Assembly (NCBI RefSeq): GCF_001625305.1
Contig: NW_017803824.1
Location: forward strand, 879,925-943,924
DNA length: 64,000 bases
Source: Branchiostoma belcheri
Lineage: Eukaryota > Chordata > Leptocardii > Amphioxiformes > Branchiostomatidae
Direction of reading: 5' to 3'
In this document: piece by piece, positions 14,201-26,046 of the stretch
How the letters are laid out: each line of letters opens with the position of its first letter
Position numbering within the stretch: position 1 is the stretch's first letter
Made by a program: the position numbers and the translations under genes
The notes under the pieces: generated by a model
Database searches by the model: none
Told to the model about the DNA's origin: nothing
The model's input: the letters and a program-made list of their open reading frames with translations, nothing else

Positions 14201-16607
14201 TACCTTTAGATGACTTGTGTACATTTTCTTGAAGTCTCTTGGGTGTAGGTCTTCCAATTGCTGAGAAAAAAAATCAACCATCATCAGTTCATGCAGGAAC
14301 ATGTAAAGAAGCAAATGCAATTGCAAGCTTCCTGGAGAAGGACATGATATATAAATCTAAAAAAATTATTTGATATGTCCTCGCCTTGTTGACTACAAAC
14401 TTTCCGGTTGGTTTTGAAACATTTTATAAAAAAAGTACAAAACTTAACAGACCACTTGATTGTGTTAAAAGGGTTATTGTAGTCCAAAATTGCTGTCAGG
14501 TACACGCTCTAAATCCCCTCTCCCAATCAACACAAATTACTGGTAACGGTGATACTGCTGTGGTGTGAATCCGGCACCAACTGACTTCAAAGACGGTTTA
14601 ATCCAAATCAACAAGTGTGTGTTTTGGAGTATTATGAGCTTTGGGATTTGTGTCCACATTCATTATAATTATAACCTTATCTTGCTTGAGTTTAGACCTT
14701 TGAAATTCAGACGAATACAAGTACTTTTGTGGATTCTTTCAAGTTCAGACGTTGACTTATGTGGAGGAGTATATCTTGAAAAGCCTGACTTACAGTATCT
14801 ATTTACTTTGCAGCACGGTATCTTGAAAATGATACCGGGCTACCGGGCTAGGGATTAGTCAGTTAACAGACAAAAGACGGTTGAGAGATTTACCGCGCGA
14901 CTTTCAAGAACGAGAAAACCTTGGCATTGAATCCAGAAGTCCTGGTTGGCTTGAAAAATATTTTTGTTGTTTAACGTACACAAAAAGGGTCTGTTATTTC
15001 AGTCCCCAGTAACCGACGTTTGGTTCATTCCTACCCTGCTCGGGCGGTTAGAGTTTCTAGATCTATCGCCTTCACGTGAACCGTTAAACCATGCCGGAAT
15101 GGATACATAACTGTGGCTGCTATGTTTGCTCAAAGGTAACAGTATATATCTACACACAGGGAGATGAAAAACCTGAAAAAAATACCGGCCTGCAGGAAAG
15201 ATTCGAAGCACCGTGAACCATCTGTTTAACTGCTTGTAATCGTTATAATGCACAAGAAATTATATTTTGTCAAAATATCATTGTGGGAAATCATACTAAA
15301 CCACGTTTTAACGCTATGCCGTAATATAATGTTACCAGTGCCATCTTCAGTACTTATCAGGCAACACCGCAATTCGTTCTATACGCTTCAAATTGTATCC
15401 TTTTGGCCGATATTAGAGCAGATATAGTTTTGGGCAAGTTGAGCAATTTGAATTTTCCAGCTGTTATGGTGTAAACATATGATTCAATAAGTCTGTCAAG
15501 TCTTGAGAGGAAGAACACAATCACAACTGAAGACGCCGTCAATGGCCAGCGATGAGTGATAAGATATAAAAAGAGGCGTGGATCTTATCAAACGGACAAA
15601 GCAAGAAACGCCCTACATAAAGGAGTTAAAATTGCCTAAATGGGTGGGGTGGGGGGAGAATAAAGCTGATGAATGACGGCATGAATTACAATTAAATTTG
15701 CAAAAAAAGAAGGAAAGGGGCTGATAAGAAATGCCCCATTACTAGTAAAATGCAGACTTCTTCTTCAATCTTTCCATATCCACTTGCACTGTCAATGTTT
15801 TAAACTGTTTTTTTATTGATCATACGTAACCCTAACTAGTATCTTTAAGATGTCCCCAATGTCCTCAGGCACACTTCCATACTACCTTAAGCACACAAAT
15901 AAAGGGGGACAGTTCTTAAAAGTACTTACGTGTACTAGGGCTCTCTTGGAGTCTCCCATCTTGTCCAGTGTGTGTAAGACAAACCCCCGTGAGCTGACCA
16001 TGTCGTTCACCTCCACAAGTCTCTTCCTGATGGAGTCCATGGTGTCCTCCTCCTGGGACGTGCGGATCGACATCAGCTTCTTCCGCGCCTCCACCCTCTT
16101 CTTGGTGTCCCATCCGGCCACGTTCCTGCCGTTCCCGTCCCTCTCGGCCTGTTCCTCGGGGTCAGGCACCCACAGGTGGCTCAGGTCCACCCGGGACTCG
16201 GCGCGGGACGACTCCGAGGACGAGCCGGTGGACGAGACCGATCCTGCCGACGACACCTTTCGAGACAAGCCCTCGCTGACTTCGGGGAACGGAAACTCGC
16301 CTCCATTCCCGAGCCGCAACTCATGATCCTCACCTACACCTGCGTCAGTATAAAAACCGTTTGAATTCGCGTCTTCTTCTGTCACAGTGAACGTAGGAGG
16401 GCTAACTCCTCTGTCAGAAGAAGTGATCTCAGGAACCGGTGGTGGTGTTGTTATGGCTTCAGCTCCTCCATTCAATTCTTCTTCTCCCACGGGAAGGTCG
16501 TCAACAGTTTGCCGGTCACCTGCGTTTGTTTCCCCGCCTGGATCCGTGTCTTCACCCGGGTCTGGCCCGGGCGTGGCTTCAGGCGGGTTATCCTTGTCCT
16601 CCGCCAT
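5246..16607 (-). CDS. CNBD2: Cyclic nucleotide-binding domain-containing protein 2-like
   Basis: Nineteen exons on minus: 16607-15930, 14260-14204, 12755-12685, 11808-11715, 11341-11273, 10738-10650, 10098-10025, 9839-9754, 9366-9283, 8941-8889, 8733-8656, 8528-8468, 8025-7911, 7684-7626, 7519-7415, 7049-6813, 6476-6402, 5971-5882, 5380-5246. Phases fit throughout and predict about 769 residues. The first 150 or so residues are acidic, low-complexity and probably disordered. A helical stretch (GLARFRHAVEILMILVSCSRF) precedes two cNMP-like beta-barrels: one near 324-440 (RFYYILTGRINLV, VCKGQVEVLLIER) and one near 447-530 (ETQWMYIVKSGKCKLV). The canonical FGE and RTA phosphate-cassette residues are not evident in the first barrel, so cyclic-nucleotide binding is doubtful. 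The 59-nt exon 7684-7626 is the least certain. The longest introns (12756-14203, 14261-15929) show no further exon. The family call is by resemblance; CNBD2 is the best match I recall, and its mammalian form is linked to spermatogenesis. Confidence 0.8.
5451..5652 (+). repeat. Family A foldback element, half copy
   Basis: This matches the right half of the full element at 30265-30655. Shared landmarks are CCCTTCAC, GGGGCCGACATTGTCTACCA, CTGAGGAAGA, AAGCTCTAGGTGAGAGAAC and TGTGTTGGAT. It lies in the 3' region of the CNBD2-like gene. Confidence 0.75.
6168..6262 (+). repeat. GATACA-tailed dispersed element
   Basis: The element has GCCGCGTACCTGTGAAGCTG, a GTGTG(T)-CGCCGAAGGGCGGTTATACC-like core and an ACAGATA tail. 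Related copies lie at 11038-11205 (minus), 37698-37970, 46876-46930 (minus), 54696-54785 and 60114-60172. Confidence 0.75.
7196..7266. repeat. (CA)n microsatellite
   Basis: An imperfect CA/CG-interrupted dinucleotide tract lies in an intron of the CNBD2-like gene. Confidence 0.9.
8228..8428 (+). repeat. Family A foldback element, half copy
   Basis: This has the same arrangement as 5451-5652: CCCTTCAC, GGGGCCGACATCGTCTACCA, CTGAGGAAGACC, TAGAAAGCTCTAGGTGAGAG and TGTGTTGGAT. It is intronic in the CNBD2-like gene. Confidence 0.75.
9105..9256 (+). repeat. Family A foldback element, internally deleted copy
   Basis: The left end (AAAGTTAAAACTTTTGATCC) joins directly to the CTTCAAAGACGCCACATGAC part of the right half and ends at TGTGTTGGATCTAAAGG. 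It is intronic. Confidence 0.7.
9475..9582. repeat. Short foldback element
   Basis: The arms around GGCTCCCTACATAGTCCGCC and GGCGGACTACTAGGGAGCC are near-perfect inverse complements. AGCCTG at one end faces CAGGCT at the other. It is intronic. Confidence 0.65.
10452..10545. repeat. Half copy of the 191-274 element
   Basis: AGCCTGGTTACCAAACC is followed by CCGAGTCCTACATCCTCTCC. The CCTACATCCTCTCCGC segment is present twice. Confidence 0.5.
11038..11205 (-). repeat. GATACA-tailed dispersed element
   Basis: This is the reverse-complement copy of the family at 6168-6262. A (GTATCTGTGTCTGT)-like tail is followed by ATAACCGCCCTTCG and CACACCAGCTTCGC. A second fragment (TATAGCCGCCCTTCG) follows. 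Confidence 0.7.
11504..11632 (+). repeat. Family B element fragment
   Basis: This matches one arm of the elements at 31508-32090 and 39390-39650: TGACGAAAG, CTACCTGAAACGTCTG, CCGTTTCCAAAATCATATCC, GTTGCTTGAGTAACTG and CTAACCTTCA. It is intronic. Confidence 0.7.
12576..12625. repeat. 17-bp perfect inverted repeat
   Basis: ATTTAGCGGTGGTATTA and its exact complement flank a short AT-rich loop. It lies in a CNBD2-like intron; the role is unknown. Confidence 0.7.
13955..14028. repeat. Short tandem duplication
   Basis: Two copies of a unit of about 35 bp containing GAAAGCCTGTA and ATTGTAGGTTGGTGGGAAA lie in an intron. Confidence 0.7.
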
Positions 16608-18757
16608 ACAGAAAACTTCAGTTCACCGTCATGTCGTTACCGAGAAGCCTCAAGGATTGTTTACTCCTGTTATAAGTCTTGGCTACAACCTGTCCTGACC
16701 CAAACACCGGTCGGAATCTGTCAACCACCGGTCTGCTTACGCCCGTCTGATGACGTCCCTGCGGCGGAATTCTCAGCGGGGAAGACACTGCGGACAAAAG
16801 GCGGGATCCCCTCCGGCAAAACCAGGCTACCTGTCCCACACGTTACACTTATCTGGTCCGGCGAAGCAATATATCAGCTCCGGGGTCGCTATGAGGCGTG
16901 TTAGCGGCAGTATAATAACACACCGGTAACACTGGATATAGTTACCCGTCTCGCTTGACCACCTGTAAATCGGATACTGTATACCCGTGGCTTAAAAGGT
17001 GACTGTAAGTGTAAACCGCCTTATTCATTACCGGCCCTTCGCACATCGAAGGGTGAACAAAGCTGCTTCGGTCTTGTGGCGCGGACTGGAAAATTATACC
17101 ATAAATTATTGTATAAACGTTCTCTGTGGGACTCTGCTATTGACCGTTGATTAATAGCCTCCACCAGGCGTTTCTACGGGAATACGGATCGTAGAATTCG
17201 GCAAAAAAGAGAGTAAAATTGGCCAAGACAGTCCGGCCGCAGGGAGGTAGTTTCTTTCTGGCCTCCACGGTCCAGTCAAACCTACAAGGCGGCTAAACTC
17301 CGGATCCCCCGGCAAATATTCTCCTATATATACTAGTAGCCAGCGTAGTTAGTCTGGTATAGAGACTAGGTGGTTAATGTGGCCCGGTCCGGATAGGATT
17401 TACCCCGCACCGGGTGTGGCATATGAACGCTTACACGGATCGCCTGGTTTGTATGAGTGGGTCTTAGGTTGTTTACAATAACTTGGTGTTTAAGGATGTT
17501 CAAAGCCTAGAGGGGCGAACCCAGCTATTTGTCATCGCATTCTTTGTGGCCAGTGTAAAAACAAAGTTACCTTACAGTCCGGTCTTACGCAGCTTGTACT
17601 TACTGTACAAAAATGGTTAACTTTAGACTTTGAGACATACATTGTGGTCGCTTCTCATCACTATTGTAAATTCCATTGATAGAAGTTGTTTTTCAGCATA
17701 TATAACCCACTTCTAAGTCCTGCTCTGTGCTGGTTATTGTCATTGTTAACTCAACAGGTGCCTCAGGTAGGGCAGAAAGCCACTTTTTGTCTAGTGTTTC
17801 ATTAAAAAGGTCTAGACAGGCTGTTGACGTATCAGAATAAGGCAAACGTTCCGGTTACTACGGAGTAAAAACAGGTGGCCTTTTCACCAGCGTGGGCGAT
17901 TGCACTTTTCAAAACAGACTGTTTTTAACGGAAGTCTGTTTTCAAAACGCAGCTGCAGGTACAATGAACCGCATTGAAGGGTCTTGATCTTTTAAGTAAT
18001 CTTATAACCTTCGTTAAAAGTGTTTTCGGCCTTGAATGTTAATGCGATTCCCGTGCTAATCCAATACCTGTACCCGAGAGAGGATTAGCTATCACGCAAA
18101 TTGCTGCAGTGTGAATCATAATCGCTAGGTGGCGTGATTTACGCTGTTGGGTAATATGTTCCTGTACTGGGAAGTGCCAGTGGCTACTTACTTCTTTAGT
18201 TTAATACAACACTTGTGTATTAAGGTGTTTAGATTAATGCTAATGGTAATGACCAAACTGGGATTACAATTCCAACATCAAGGTCCAGAAACCACTGCAT
18301 GCTACAGAACACTGTAGGCATAAGTAGATTGAAGTACTAATTCTATGCAACGATGCATTTAAAATCACTTTTATATCTTCTACCGCACTGAAAACTTTCA
18401 TTATAGATAACTTATAGTCTATATTGTCAGTTGGTAGTAATTTATTCAAAAGGAATGTATACAGGTACACATGGGTGTAAACACACCAACTTATATCACA
18501 AACTTTCTATTGCCAACTTACTAGAAGATGCACAAATATTGATGGTCTTTTGATATTACAAGTTACAAGTTATATTACAAGAAGTTGTGTGAACATCAGA
18601 GGCAATGAGACATTTAATCTTAACTGAACATTGAAAAGCAAAGCATTTACCTGTTAGTCATGGAGTTACTGACAACAAGTTTGAACTGTCTTTAATTTTA
18701 CAAGTTGATTTCATTGCGTAAAAGTTGAACACACAAAACTTAGCAATGCTGCTTCCA
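16608..18757. other. Intergenic spacer upstream of the CNBD2-like gene
   Basis: This holds the presumed promoter side of the CNBD2-like gene (from 16608 rightward) and the 3' flank of TIMM10B. A TTTATT near 18434 (AATAAA on minus) is a possible TIMM10B poly(A) signal. I see no further coding exon. Confidence 0.5.
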
Positions 18758-20461
18758 CTATGTTGTACTTTGTTGCTGTGTTACATTCGTGGCAAGTCCC
18801 TGTGGTTCAGCAATTCCAGGTATTCCTATCGATGCACCTGAAGTAGGAGCACCTGATACAGGTGACGCAGCTGCGGGCTGTTCCGCCATTGCACCTAGCA
18901 CCTGTGTTGCTGTTACACCTGAGTTTGATCCAGGTGTTGTTGGCAACTGTGAATCAACACCTGGCATTACAGGTGGGGCACCTGGAACAGCTGCGGGTGT
19001 AGGAATGTCCATTGCTGCACCTGCTGCACCTGCTTGTGCAGCTGCTTCAGCTGCAGCCTGTGCAGCCGCCCTCTCCTGTTCCTGCTGCAGTTTGGCATAA
19101 GGCCCGATCTCTGCGAACTTCTGTATGATTCTGTGGTTGGCGTTGATCAACTTTCCCGAGCAGCCCTCCAGGCAAACTTCCTGTTTGGGAAAGAGAATAA
19201 CAAGTCTTGAGTTTGACTCCACCTGTATTAACCACTTGTATCCCTTACACAATTCACATATCATTTGCTGGTGACTCTGAAGTCTGAACCCTTCATGTAC
19301 AAGGAGTTTTTTGGCTGGATATGGAAGTATTGTTTAGGGACTTTTGGGTTTGTCTCTAATTGCTTTGGTTACATGATTAGTGGTAGGAATTTTTTTACAT
19401 ATGATTGATAGGAAGGTCAAGCCTGAAGGTGACCCAGCATGAAGCAGGTAGAATTCATGAAGTGTTTTTTTAAAACCACTTCATGAATTCTACGATATAA
19501 TATAATATAATATAATATAATATAATATAATATAATATAATATAATATAATATAATATAATATAATATAATATAATATAATATAATATAATATAATATAA
19601 TATAATATAATATAATCGGGTATTAAAATACCCGATTATATTATATCATACAATCCCCTTCACAGTTCTGATACATTCACCATGACCCAAAACACTTCTT
19701 GGGGGTCTGCGATCTTAAATGTCACAAAAACTTCCACATTTTGCAGCCATCTCACTCACCTCTTCCCTTGTGAGGTACCTGTAGTTCATGTTGGACACAC
19801 ATCTGCTGAAGCAGTGTTCTGTCAGTCTGTTATACACTGCCAGGAAGTCACGTAACTACAGAGGAGACAAACAGGGAAACAGCAGTTAGGGGGTTTAAGT
19901 TAACTGATCACTAACTCACTCGTACTCAGTCAGTCACTCACTCACTCTCACATACTCTCTCTCTCTCTCTCTCTCTCACTCACTCACTCACTCACATACA
20001 CTCTCACACTCACTCACATCATGGAGGTAAAAGAGTTTTTCTACCTCCATGCTCACATACTCTCTCACTCACTCACTCTCTTACACTCACTCACTCACTC
20101 ACTCTCTCACTCACTCATACTCACTCACTCACTCCCATAACTGAGAAACCGTTGAAAAATCGGGAACTACATTCGGTTCAATTAAAGCACTATAACGTCG
20201 TTGGTTAAAGGTTTCTCTTCTTCTCACATCAAAGAACTTCACTGTATGTTGTCAAAGGACACCCTTTTTCAGTTTCACGTGTGCCACCCACCATGCCCTC
20301 CCACGCACCACATTTCGGCCCGTCATGCGAAAACTGAGAACGCAGCACAATTCTTACTCGGACAAACATCACCTGGAGTACATATCTATAGCATGGTATA
20401 GAATTATGATATTTATAACGCTTACATTTCGTAAATTTGCCTGAAATTGTGCTGGATCCAT
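18758..20461 (-). CDS. TIMM10B: Mitochondrial import translocase subunit Tim10B
   Basis: This is a small TIM chaperone of the mitochondrial intermembrane space that works with Tim9/Tim10 at the TIM22 carrier-import complex. Three exons on minus, 20461-20426, 19855-19760 and 19180-18758, are all in phase 0 and give 184 residues. The N-terminal [22 protein letters not shown] matches the known vertebrate LRNLRDFLLVYNR block. The twin CX3C motifs are CFSRC (27-31) and CLEGC (47-51), with [13 protein letters not shown] after them. The human protein is about 103 residues. This one continues with roughly 110 residues rich in Ala, Gly, Pro and Thr, open in frame with the conserved core up to the stop. 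It is head-to-head with arfaptin, as I recall for the human TIMM10B-ARFIP2 pair. Confidence 0.93.
19448..19648. repeat. (TATAA)n tract flanked by two perfect palindromes
   Basis: About 120 bp of pure TATAA pentamers (about 19495-19616) lie in TIMM10B intron 2. On the left is a 17-bp perfect inverted repeat starting GTAGAATTCATGAAGTG (19448-19493). On the right is a perfect inverted repeat around ATCGGGTATT/AATACCCGAT (about 19606-19645). The pentamer is therefore bracketed by two strong hairpins. Confidence 0.9.
19910..20145. repeat. (ACTC)n simple repeat with internal hairpin
   Basis: Imperfect tetranucleotide CACT/CTCA repeats lie in TIMM10B intron 1. They are interrupted near 20020-20051 by a 10-bp inverted repeat, CATGGAGGTA/TACCTCCATG. 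Confidence 0.85.
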
Positions 20462-20640
20462 CTCACATGCCCTTCAGCTGCTACAGGTCAAAGGTGAAAG
20501 GTTACGCACACATCCCGTCATGCACCGCGGATCGGTAGCACACATGCGTACTGACGGCCTGTCTGACCCAGAAGTCCCGGATGTGGTGACGTCAGGTGGT
20601 GAGGAACCGTACCGGGTTTTCAGCAAAGAACAGGTAATTT
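20462..20640. promoter_or_regulatory. Presumed bidirectional promoter of TIMM10B and arfaptin
   Basis: TIMM10B starts at 20461 on minus. On plus, a GT donor after AAAGAACAG (near 20635) could end a non-coding first exon of arfaptin, whose coding start is at 26071 behind a splice acceptor. The interval is richer in G and C than its surroundings. The divergent arrangement matches the human pair as I recall it. No core promoter motif was identified. Confidence 0.5.
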
Positions 20641-23600
20641 TCACTCATTTCTGAACAAATCAGGCCCGACAAGGCGGTCCATCGGCGCCAGATGGGTAGT
20701 TAAGGACAGGAGGAACGCTAAGAAAGTGATACGTGACGGGTTGTTGACGCGGTTACGTCCTGAAGTGTACTGAAACGCTGGGCACCACCTGGCGCCATGG
20801 TCGGTGTACCTTATTTTGGGGAGAGTGGGATGTTATGTGGCAGACGAGATTTTTGCACGTTTGCCAGAAAGGTATCACCGACTGATGACGTGGCTCTTTT
20901 AAAAAAAGAGATTAATATTTTAGCTTCAAGTCCATCAAATGGCCGCTTATAAAACTGCAGATTTTGTGCACTGGAAGTTAGAAATACTTAGATTTGTTCC
21001 ACTATAGTGTTCCATGGCGTATGTGAAGTGGTTTCAAAACGACACTTTATAACTCATATATCATAAATCCAATCTATAATTTCACGCAGTCATAGTGATG
21101 ATGAATTTTATGACATGGCCACTGGATTTTATTCAAACTTCAACAAACATAGAGTATTCCTGTGCTCTCCACATGATTAGGTCCTTTCATTATTGTATTT
21201 TATAGTGCTGTATATCATATAAATTATTATAATACAATTTGGTTACACAGCTGGCGTAATAGCATTACCTTGATGACTACTGAGCCGCAAAGTTGTAAAA
21301 TTAAATCATGCCCTTTTGGTCCTTTTATCCTCCTTTGTGTGCCGTAAGGAGAAAAAGTAGATTACCAACAAACTAAAGAATTAAACACATAATTCTTCAC
21401 TGTGAGTCTGAGTGCAGACAACTGCAACAGTGCACCTAGATGCTTGTATTTGCGTAGGGTTTAATATAGTAAAAGTACTGTTGTACACTAATATATAGCA
21501 CATTCTTGACGTTGAAATGTCATAAAAACATCATAAAACCGTGTTCACGTAGTAGCTTTTTGGATCCAAATTTGAACAGAGGCAGTAAGATTTGTAATTA
21601 GGTGTTGCTGACATTCTACTTTATTCTATGTGATGCACCACAATTTTTTTTAGCTTAGATAGAGTGACAGCCAAAATTCGAAAACTTGCACTGTTGTCAG
21701 TGTTGATATTATGATACTATCATAGTGTTGTCTACAGTCCGGCTTGCTCGTTCTCAAGTATTGTTATTGTGTAAAGGCATTGCTGCAGTGCATGTTGTCG
21801 TGTTACTCTTGTCTACTGAGGCATGGTATAACCTTTAGCGCAGTGTTTACATCTACCTATAGCTAGATCCTGCATTTGTTACAGGACATTGATTCACTGG
21901 TCAGCAGTGTTAACACAACACAAACATACAAATGGTAACAGCGTAAATTACATATGTGTATGTGTTGTATTTTTCATGTACCTCTGCTTTACCCGTGTAT
22001 GCTATGACTTATATTTAATTGTGTGGAAATCTAAATCTGCCTCTGATATCTGAATATTGCTAACTAGTACTAGTAGTAGTTGTAGTAGTGTAATACATTA
22101 CTAGTTACTACAATGTACCTGTACTTGCAATCTCTCAGAGCCTCATGAGGGTTGGACTTGACGAGCCTTTTCATCATGTTACACGTAAATTATTGTAAAT
22201 ACACAGTTTCATACAATTGTATAGAACATTTTAGCCACTACTGTCCTTGAAGATGATGTTTTATACAGGTTTTATACACTAAGTCTACATTATGAATCGC
22301 GACAAGTTGCTGTTTCCAGGGTGTGCCTTTCTTCGTGTTCATACTAGTAAGCTTTACTACAATTTACAGTCACGAACACCACTGTGCCTGGAATATTTAT
22401 GGTATGGTTGCCACCTGTGTGATGCACATTTCCTGTAGTAGTTAGATTGGCACTTTGGGGCTATCTCCTGTCTTCAGGGAAAGGTTCAGTGTCACACACG
22501 TATGTCTGCGCATCCTTCACATCTGGCAGCATCAGCACGCACTAGCGTGGCATGGGGAGGGGGATATCTGCTGTAATCTATGCCTCGCATACATCACATG
22601 TACCTCGTTTGTAATGGGCCTCTGGTGGCCTTTTATCTGTAGGCCTAAATGTCTGGAACATACTTGATGGATGCATGGATCTGCAGGCAGAGATGGAGAG
22701 AAATACTGTAGATGGATCCTGTCTGTAATGAAGAAAAATGTATTTATGTAGGCTTGGGAAATTAAAGCGCCTCCAATGTGGCCATAGAGGCAGCAAATCA
22801 CGAATAGGGCCCCAGGTCATATATGTACCGTTAATGTCTTGATTAATCTAGCTTTAAAACCTACAGTCGTACAGAGTTTGCTTCACAGAAGTGACAGTAC
22901 CTACATGTTAACTACACTACAGGTGCATGCCTTTTTGTGAGATAAGAAAATGGTACACTCTACGCTCTAGCTTTACATACAAATTTACGTACAGAATTTG
23001 CCATGTCCCAAAAGGAGTACATGTGGATCTGTTTGCCAAAATGAAAAGTAGGCCAAGGACACCACATAGCACTATACACTATGTGCCAAGGACAATGGTA
23101 CTGTGATGTTGACTTAGCCAGCTAAATACACAACTGGTTTGAATTCGTCTGAGGAGAGTACAACATAGAGGGGAGAGTACTGAGTTCAGTCAGGTAGGAA
23201 ATACATAGAATTTCAGTTAGGGTTTCTCTTTATTTGATGGATATGATGGCCTGTATAGGTACTAGCCTGGTTCCTATTGGCATCCTTCTGTCTGGTTACC
23301 AGTACATTGCACTATCACAGTGTGTTACATAATCTCTTACTGCTGGGCAGATTGGGCCTGACCAGTGGGAGGGCTGCTACTAGTAGTAGTAGTAGCATGA
23401 TGTACTGTAGTGAGGCACTTCAGCTGAGCACTAGAGTGCTTCTGAATTCCAACATACCTGCATACAACCTGAAGCACAGAGAGTGAAGTCACGCTGAAGA
23501 AGAATGACCCGTAAGTGTGCATGCAAGTCTGTATGGCCCTTGTACAAAACACCCCACCCCTTGATATCATTGCACCCCATTTCCCTTTTCCTGCTCTTAG

Positions 23601-24739
23601 GCTCTTCTAGTCTATATACAGTGGAGTGCTGAGAGCATTTTGCACTCAGATCCAGTTTGAAAATTGATAAAAGGACACCTATTGTATCTTATACATCATA
23701 CTTCATAGCATACTCTTACTACAGGTGTTGATCAGGCCAAAATCAATGAACACACAATGTGACATGCACACAAGGAAACAGAGATTATGAATAATACGAA
23801 GAATGTCAGTGGAAGATGAGATTTGTGTACAGTCAGCATTGAATTTTAATGAAGCCAAACGACCTGAGTATAATTTTTATGATCCTATACTGTACTACAG
23901 TTAACAGCCCCCCTGTCCAGGCCCCTTAGCCCCCATTGATACTGCATGTGGCGTCTGTCCAGCACTTTTTAGCGTCGTCCATTAAATATTGATCATGGCC
24001 CACGTTACTTTGCTATTATCAGTGAAAAGATCAATACATTCGCTAGGTGTGGCTGTTGACTCCAGGTGGTACCAGGAAATGGACTATCCCAATATATAAA
24101 TGAGACTCAGAGATTAGAATTATAGGGTAGAAAACGCCCAGCCCACAGAATATCATGTGCTTGTCATTCAAAATGAAATGGTCCAATTTGCTCATGTTAG
24201 ACAAGTTAGGCCATACATAGGCGATTATTCCAGCATCTGACATCAAAACTAGTGCGATCATGCGAATAAAAAAAAGATCAGGTAGGTTAAACAAATGATT
24301 AAACACACAGGGCACAGTATACCAAACAATGAATTATTTATATTTTGTTACTATTAGTACATGTATTAGTACTGATGATTCTCTTTGTTCCCCTTTGCTT
24401 TAGACAAGTTTTAGCCTTATATAGCAGGTCTTGTGGCAGATACATTGAATGTAATAATGTAGCCAATCCTATAGCAAAATAGTTTCTTACATATTGATTG
24501 TCAATACCAGGTACGTCATTTCTATGTACTGTACAGATGATGTTATGCTTACTGACGTCTGATGTTTTGATTGATAAGCATGTAGTAGTGTACCATCGTA
24601 AATTGTTTAATCAATATCTTGCGTCAAAAAAGACTTGCACATGATGATAAAAAAAAATGACGAATTGGATTTTAAAAAAATTGTCTCTCACATATATATA
24701 TGGTTGTATAATATCACAAAAGCAAGATCATGAAGTAAA
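20641..24739 (+). other. Probable 5' intron of arfaptin, no exon seen
   Basis: About 4 kb of AT-rich sequence lies between the presumed first exon and the tandem start-exon array. Short open frames lack coding character. I see no conserved domain and no large transposon. Confidence 0.5.
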
Positions 24740-26046
24740 AGGCCCACAGGAGAAACTGTTTCCCTTATTGTCCTATGCTTGCTTGCTTGTGTTTCCGCAG
24801 ATGTATGACCAGTAGACTGTCACCATGACAGACGCCACCGCCCCTCTCACCTCAGAGATTCCCATCACCAGTTAGAAACTGTTCAGACACAGGAGAAACT
24901 GTTGTCCTTATTGTTGTATGCTTGCTTGTGTTTCCTCAGATCTTATGACCAGTAGACTGTCACCATGACAGATGCCACCGCCCCTCTCACCTCAGAGATC
25001 CCCATCACCAGTTAGAAACTGTTCAGACACAGGAGAAACTGTTGTCCTTATTGTTGTATGTTTGCTTGTGTTTCCTCAGATCTATGACCAGTAGACTGTC
25101 ACCATGACAGATGCCACCGCCCCCCTCACATCAGAGATTCCCATCACCAGTTAGAAACTGTTCAGACACAGGAGAAACTGTTGTTCTTATTGTTGTATGT
25201 TTGCTTGTGTTTCCCCAGATCTATGACCAGTAGACTGTCGCCATGACAGACGCCACCGCCCCCCTCACCTCAGAGATCCCCATCACCAGTTAGAAACTAT
25301 TCAGACACAGGAGAAACTGTTGTCCTTATTGTTGTATGTTTGCTTGTGTTTCTGCAGATCTATGACCAGTAGACTGTCACCATGACAGACGCAAACTCAG
25401 AAATCCCCATCACCAGTTAGAAACTGTTCAGACACAGGAGAAACTGTTGTCCTTATTGTTGTATGTTTGCTTGTGTTTCCGCAGATCTATGACCAGTAGA
25501 CTGTCACCATGACAGACGCCACCGCCCCCCTCACCTCAGAGATCCCCATCACCAGTTAGAAACTGTTCAGACACAGGAGAAACTGTTGTTCTTATTGTTG
25601 TATGCTTGCTTGTGTTTCCTCAGATCTATGACCAGTAGACTGTCACCATGACAGACGCCACCGCCCCCCTCACCTCAGAGATCCCCATCACCAGTTAGAA
25701 ACTGTTCAGACACAGGAGAAACTGTTGTCCTTATTGTTGATGCTTGCTTGTGTTTCCACAGATCTATGACCAGTAGACTGTCACCATGACAAACGCCAAC
25801 TCAGAGATCCCCATCACCAGTTAGAAACTGTTCAGACACAGGAGAAACTGTTGTTCTTATTGTTGCTGTCTGCTTGTGTTTCTGCAGATCTATGACCAGT
25901 AGACTGTCACCATGACAGACGCCACCGCCCCCCTCACCTCAGAGATCCCCATCACCAGTTAGAAACTGTTCAGACACAGGAGAAACTGTTCAGACACAGG
26001 AGAAACTGTTGTTCTTATTGTTGTATGTTTGCTTGTGTTTCCGCAG
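24740..26046 (+). repeat. Tandem array of the arfaptin start-exon boundary (9 extra copies)
   Basis: Nine direct repeats precede the functional exon. Each has GAGAAACTGTTGT, a pyrimidine-rich tract ending in a CAG or ACAG acceptor, ATCTATGACCAGTAGACTGT, an ATG, codons for [16 protein letters not shown] or a shortened form, and an immediate in-frame TAG. ATG positions are 24825, 24965, 25104, 25243, 25382, 25509, 25648, 25786 and 25912; the real start is 26071. The period is mostly 138-140 bp. Copies 5 and 8 lack 12 bp (four codons). The last interval is 159 bp because a 20-bp piece is duplicated. The downstream functional copy reads on into the gene instead of the TAG. Confidence 0.95.

Noticed and set aside
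24740-26046. CRISPR-like array
   Set aside because: Units are about 139 bp, near identical over their whole length and without variable spacers; the content is eukaryotic exon and intron sequence.
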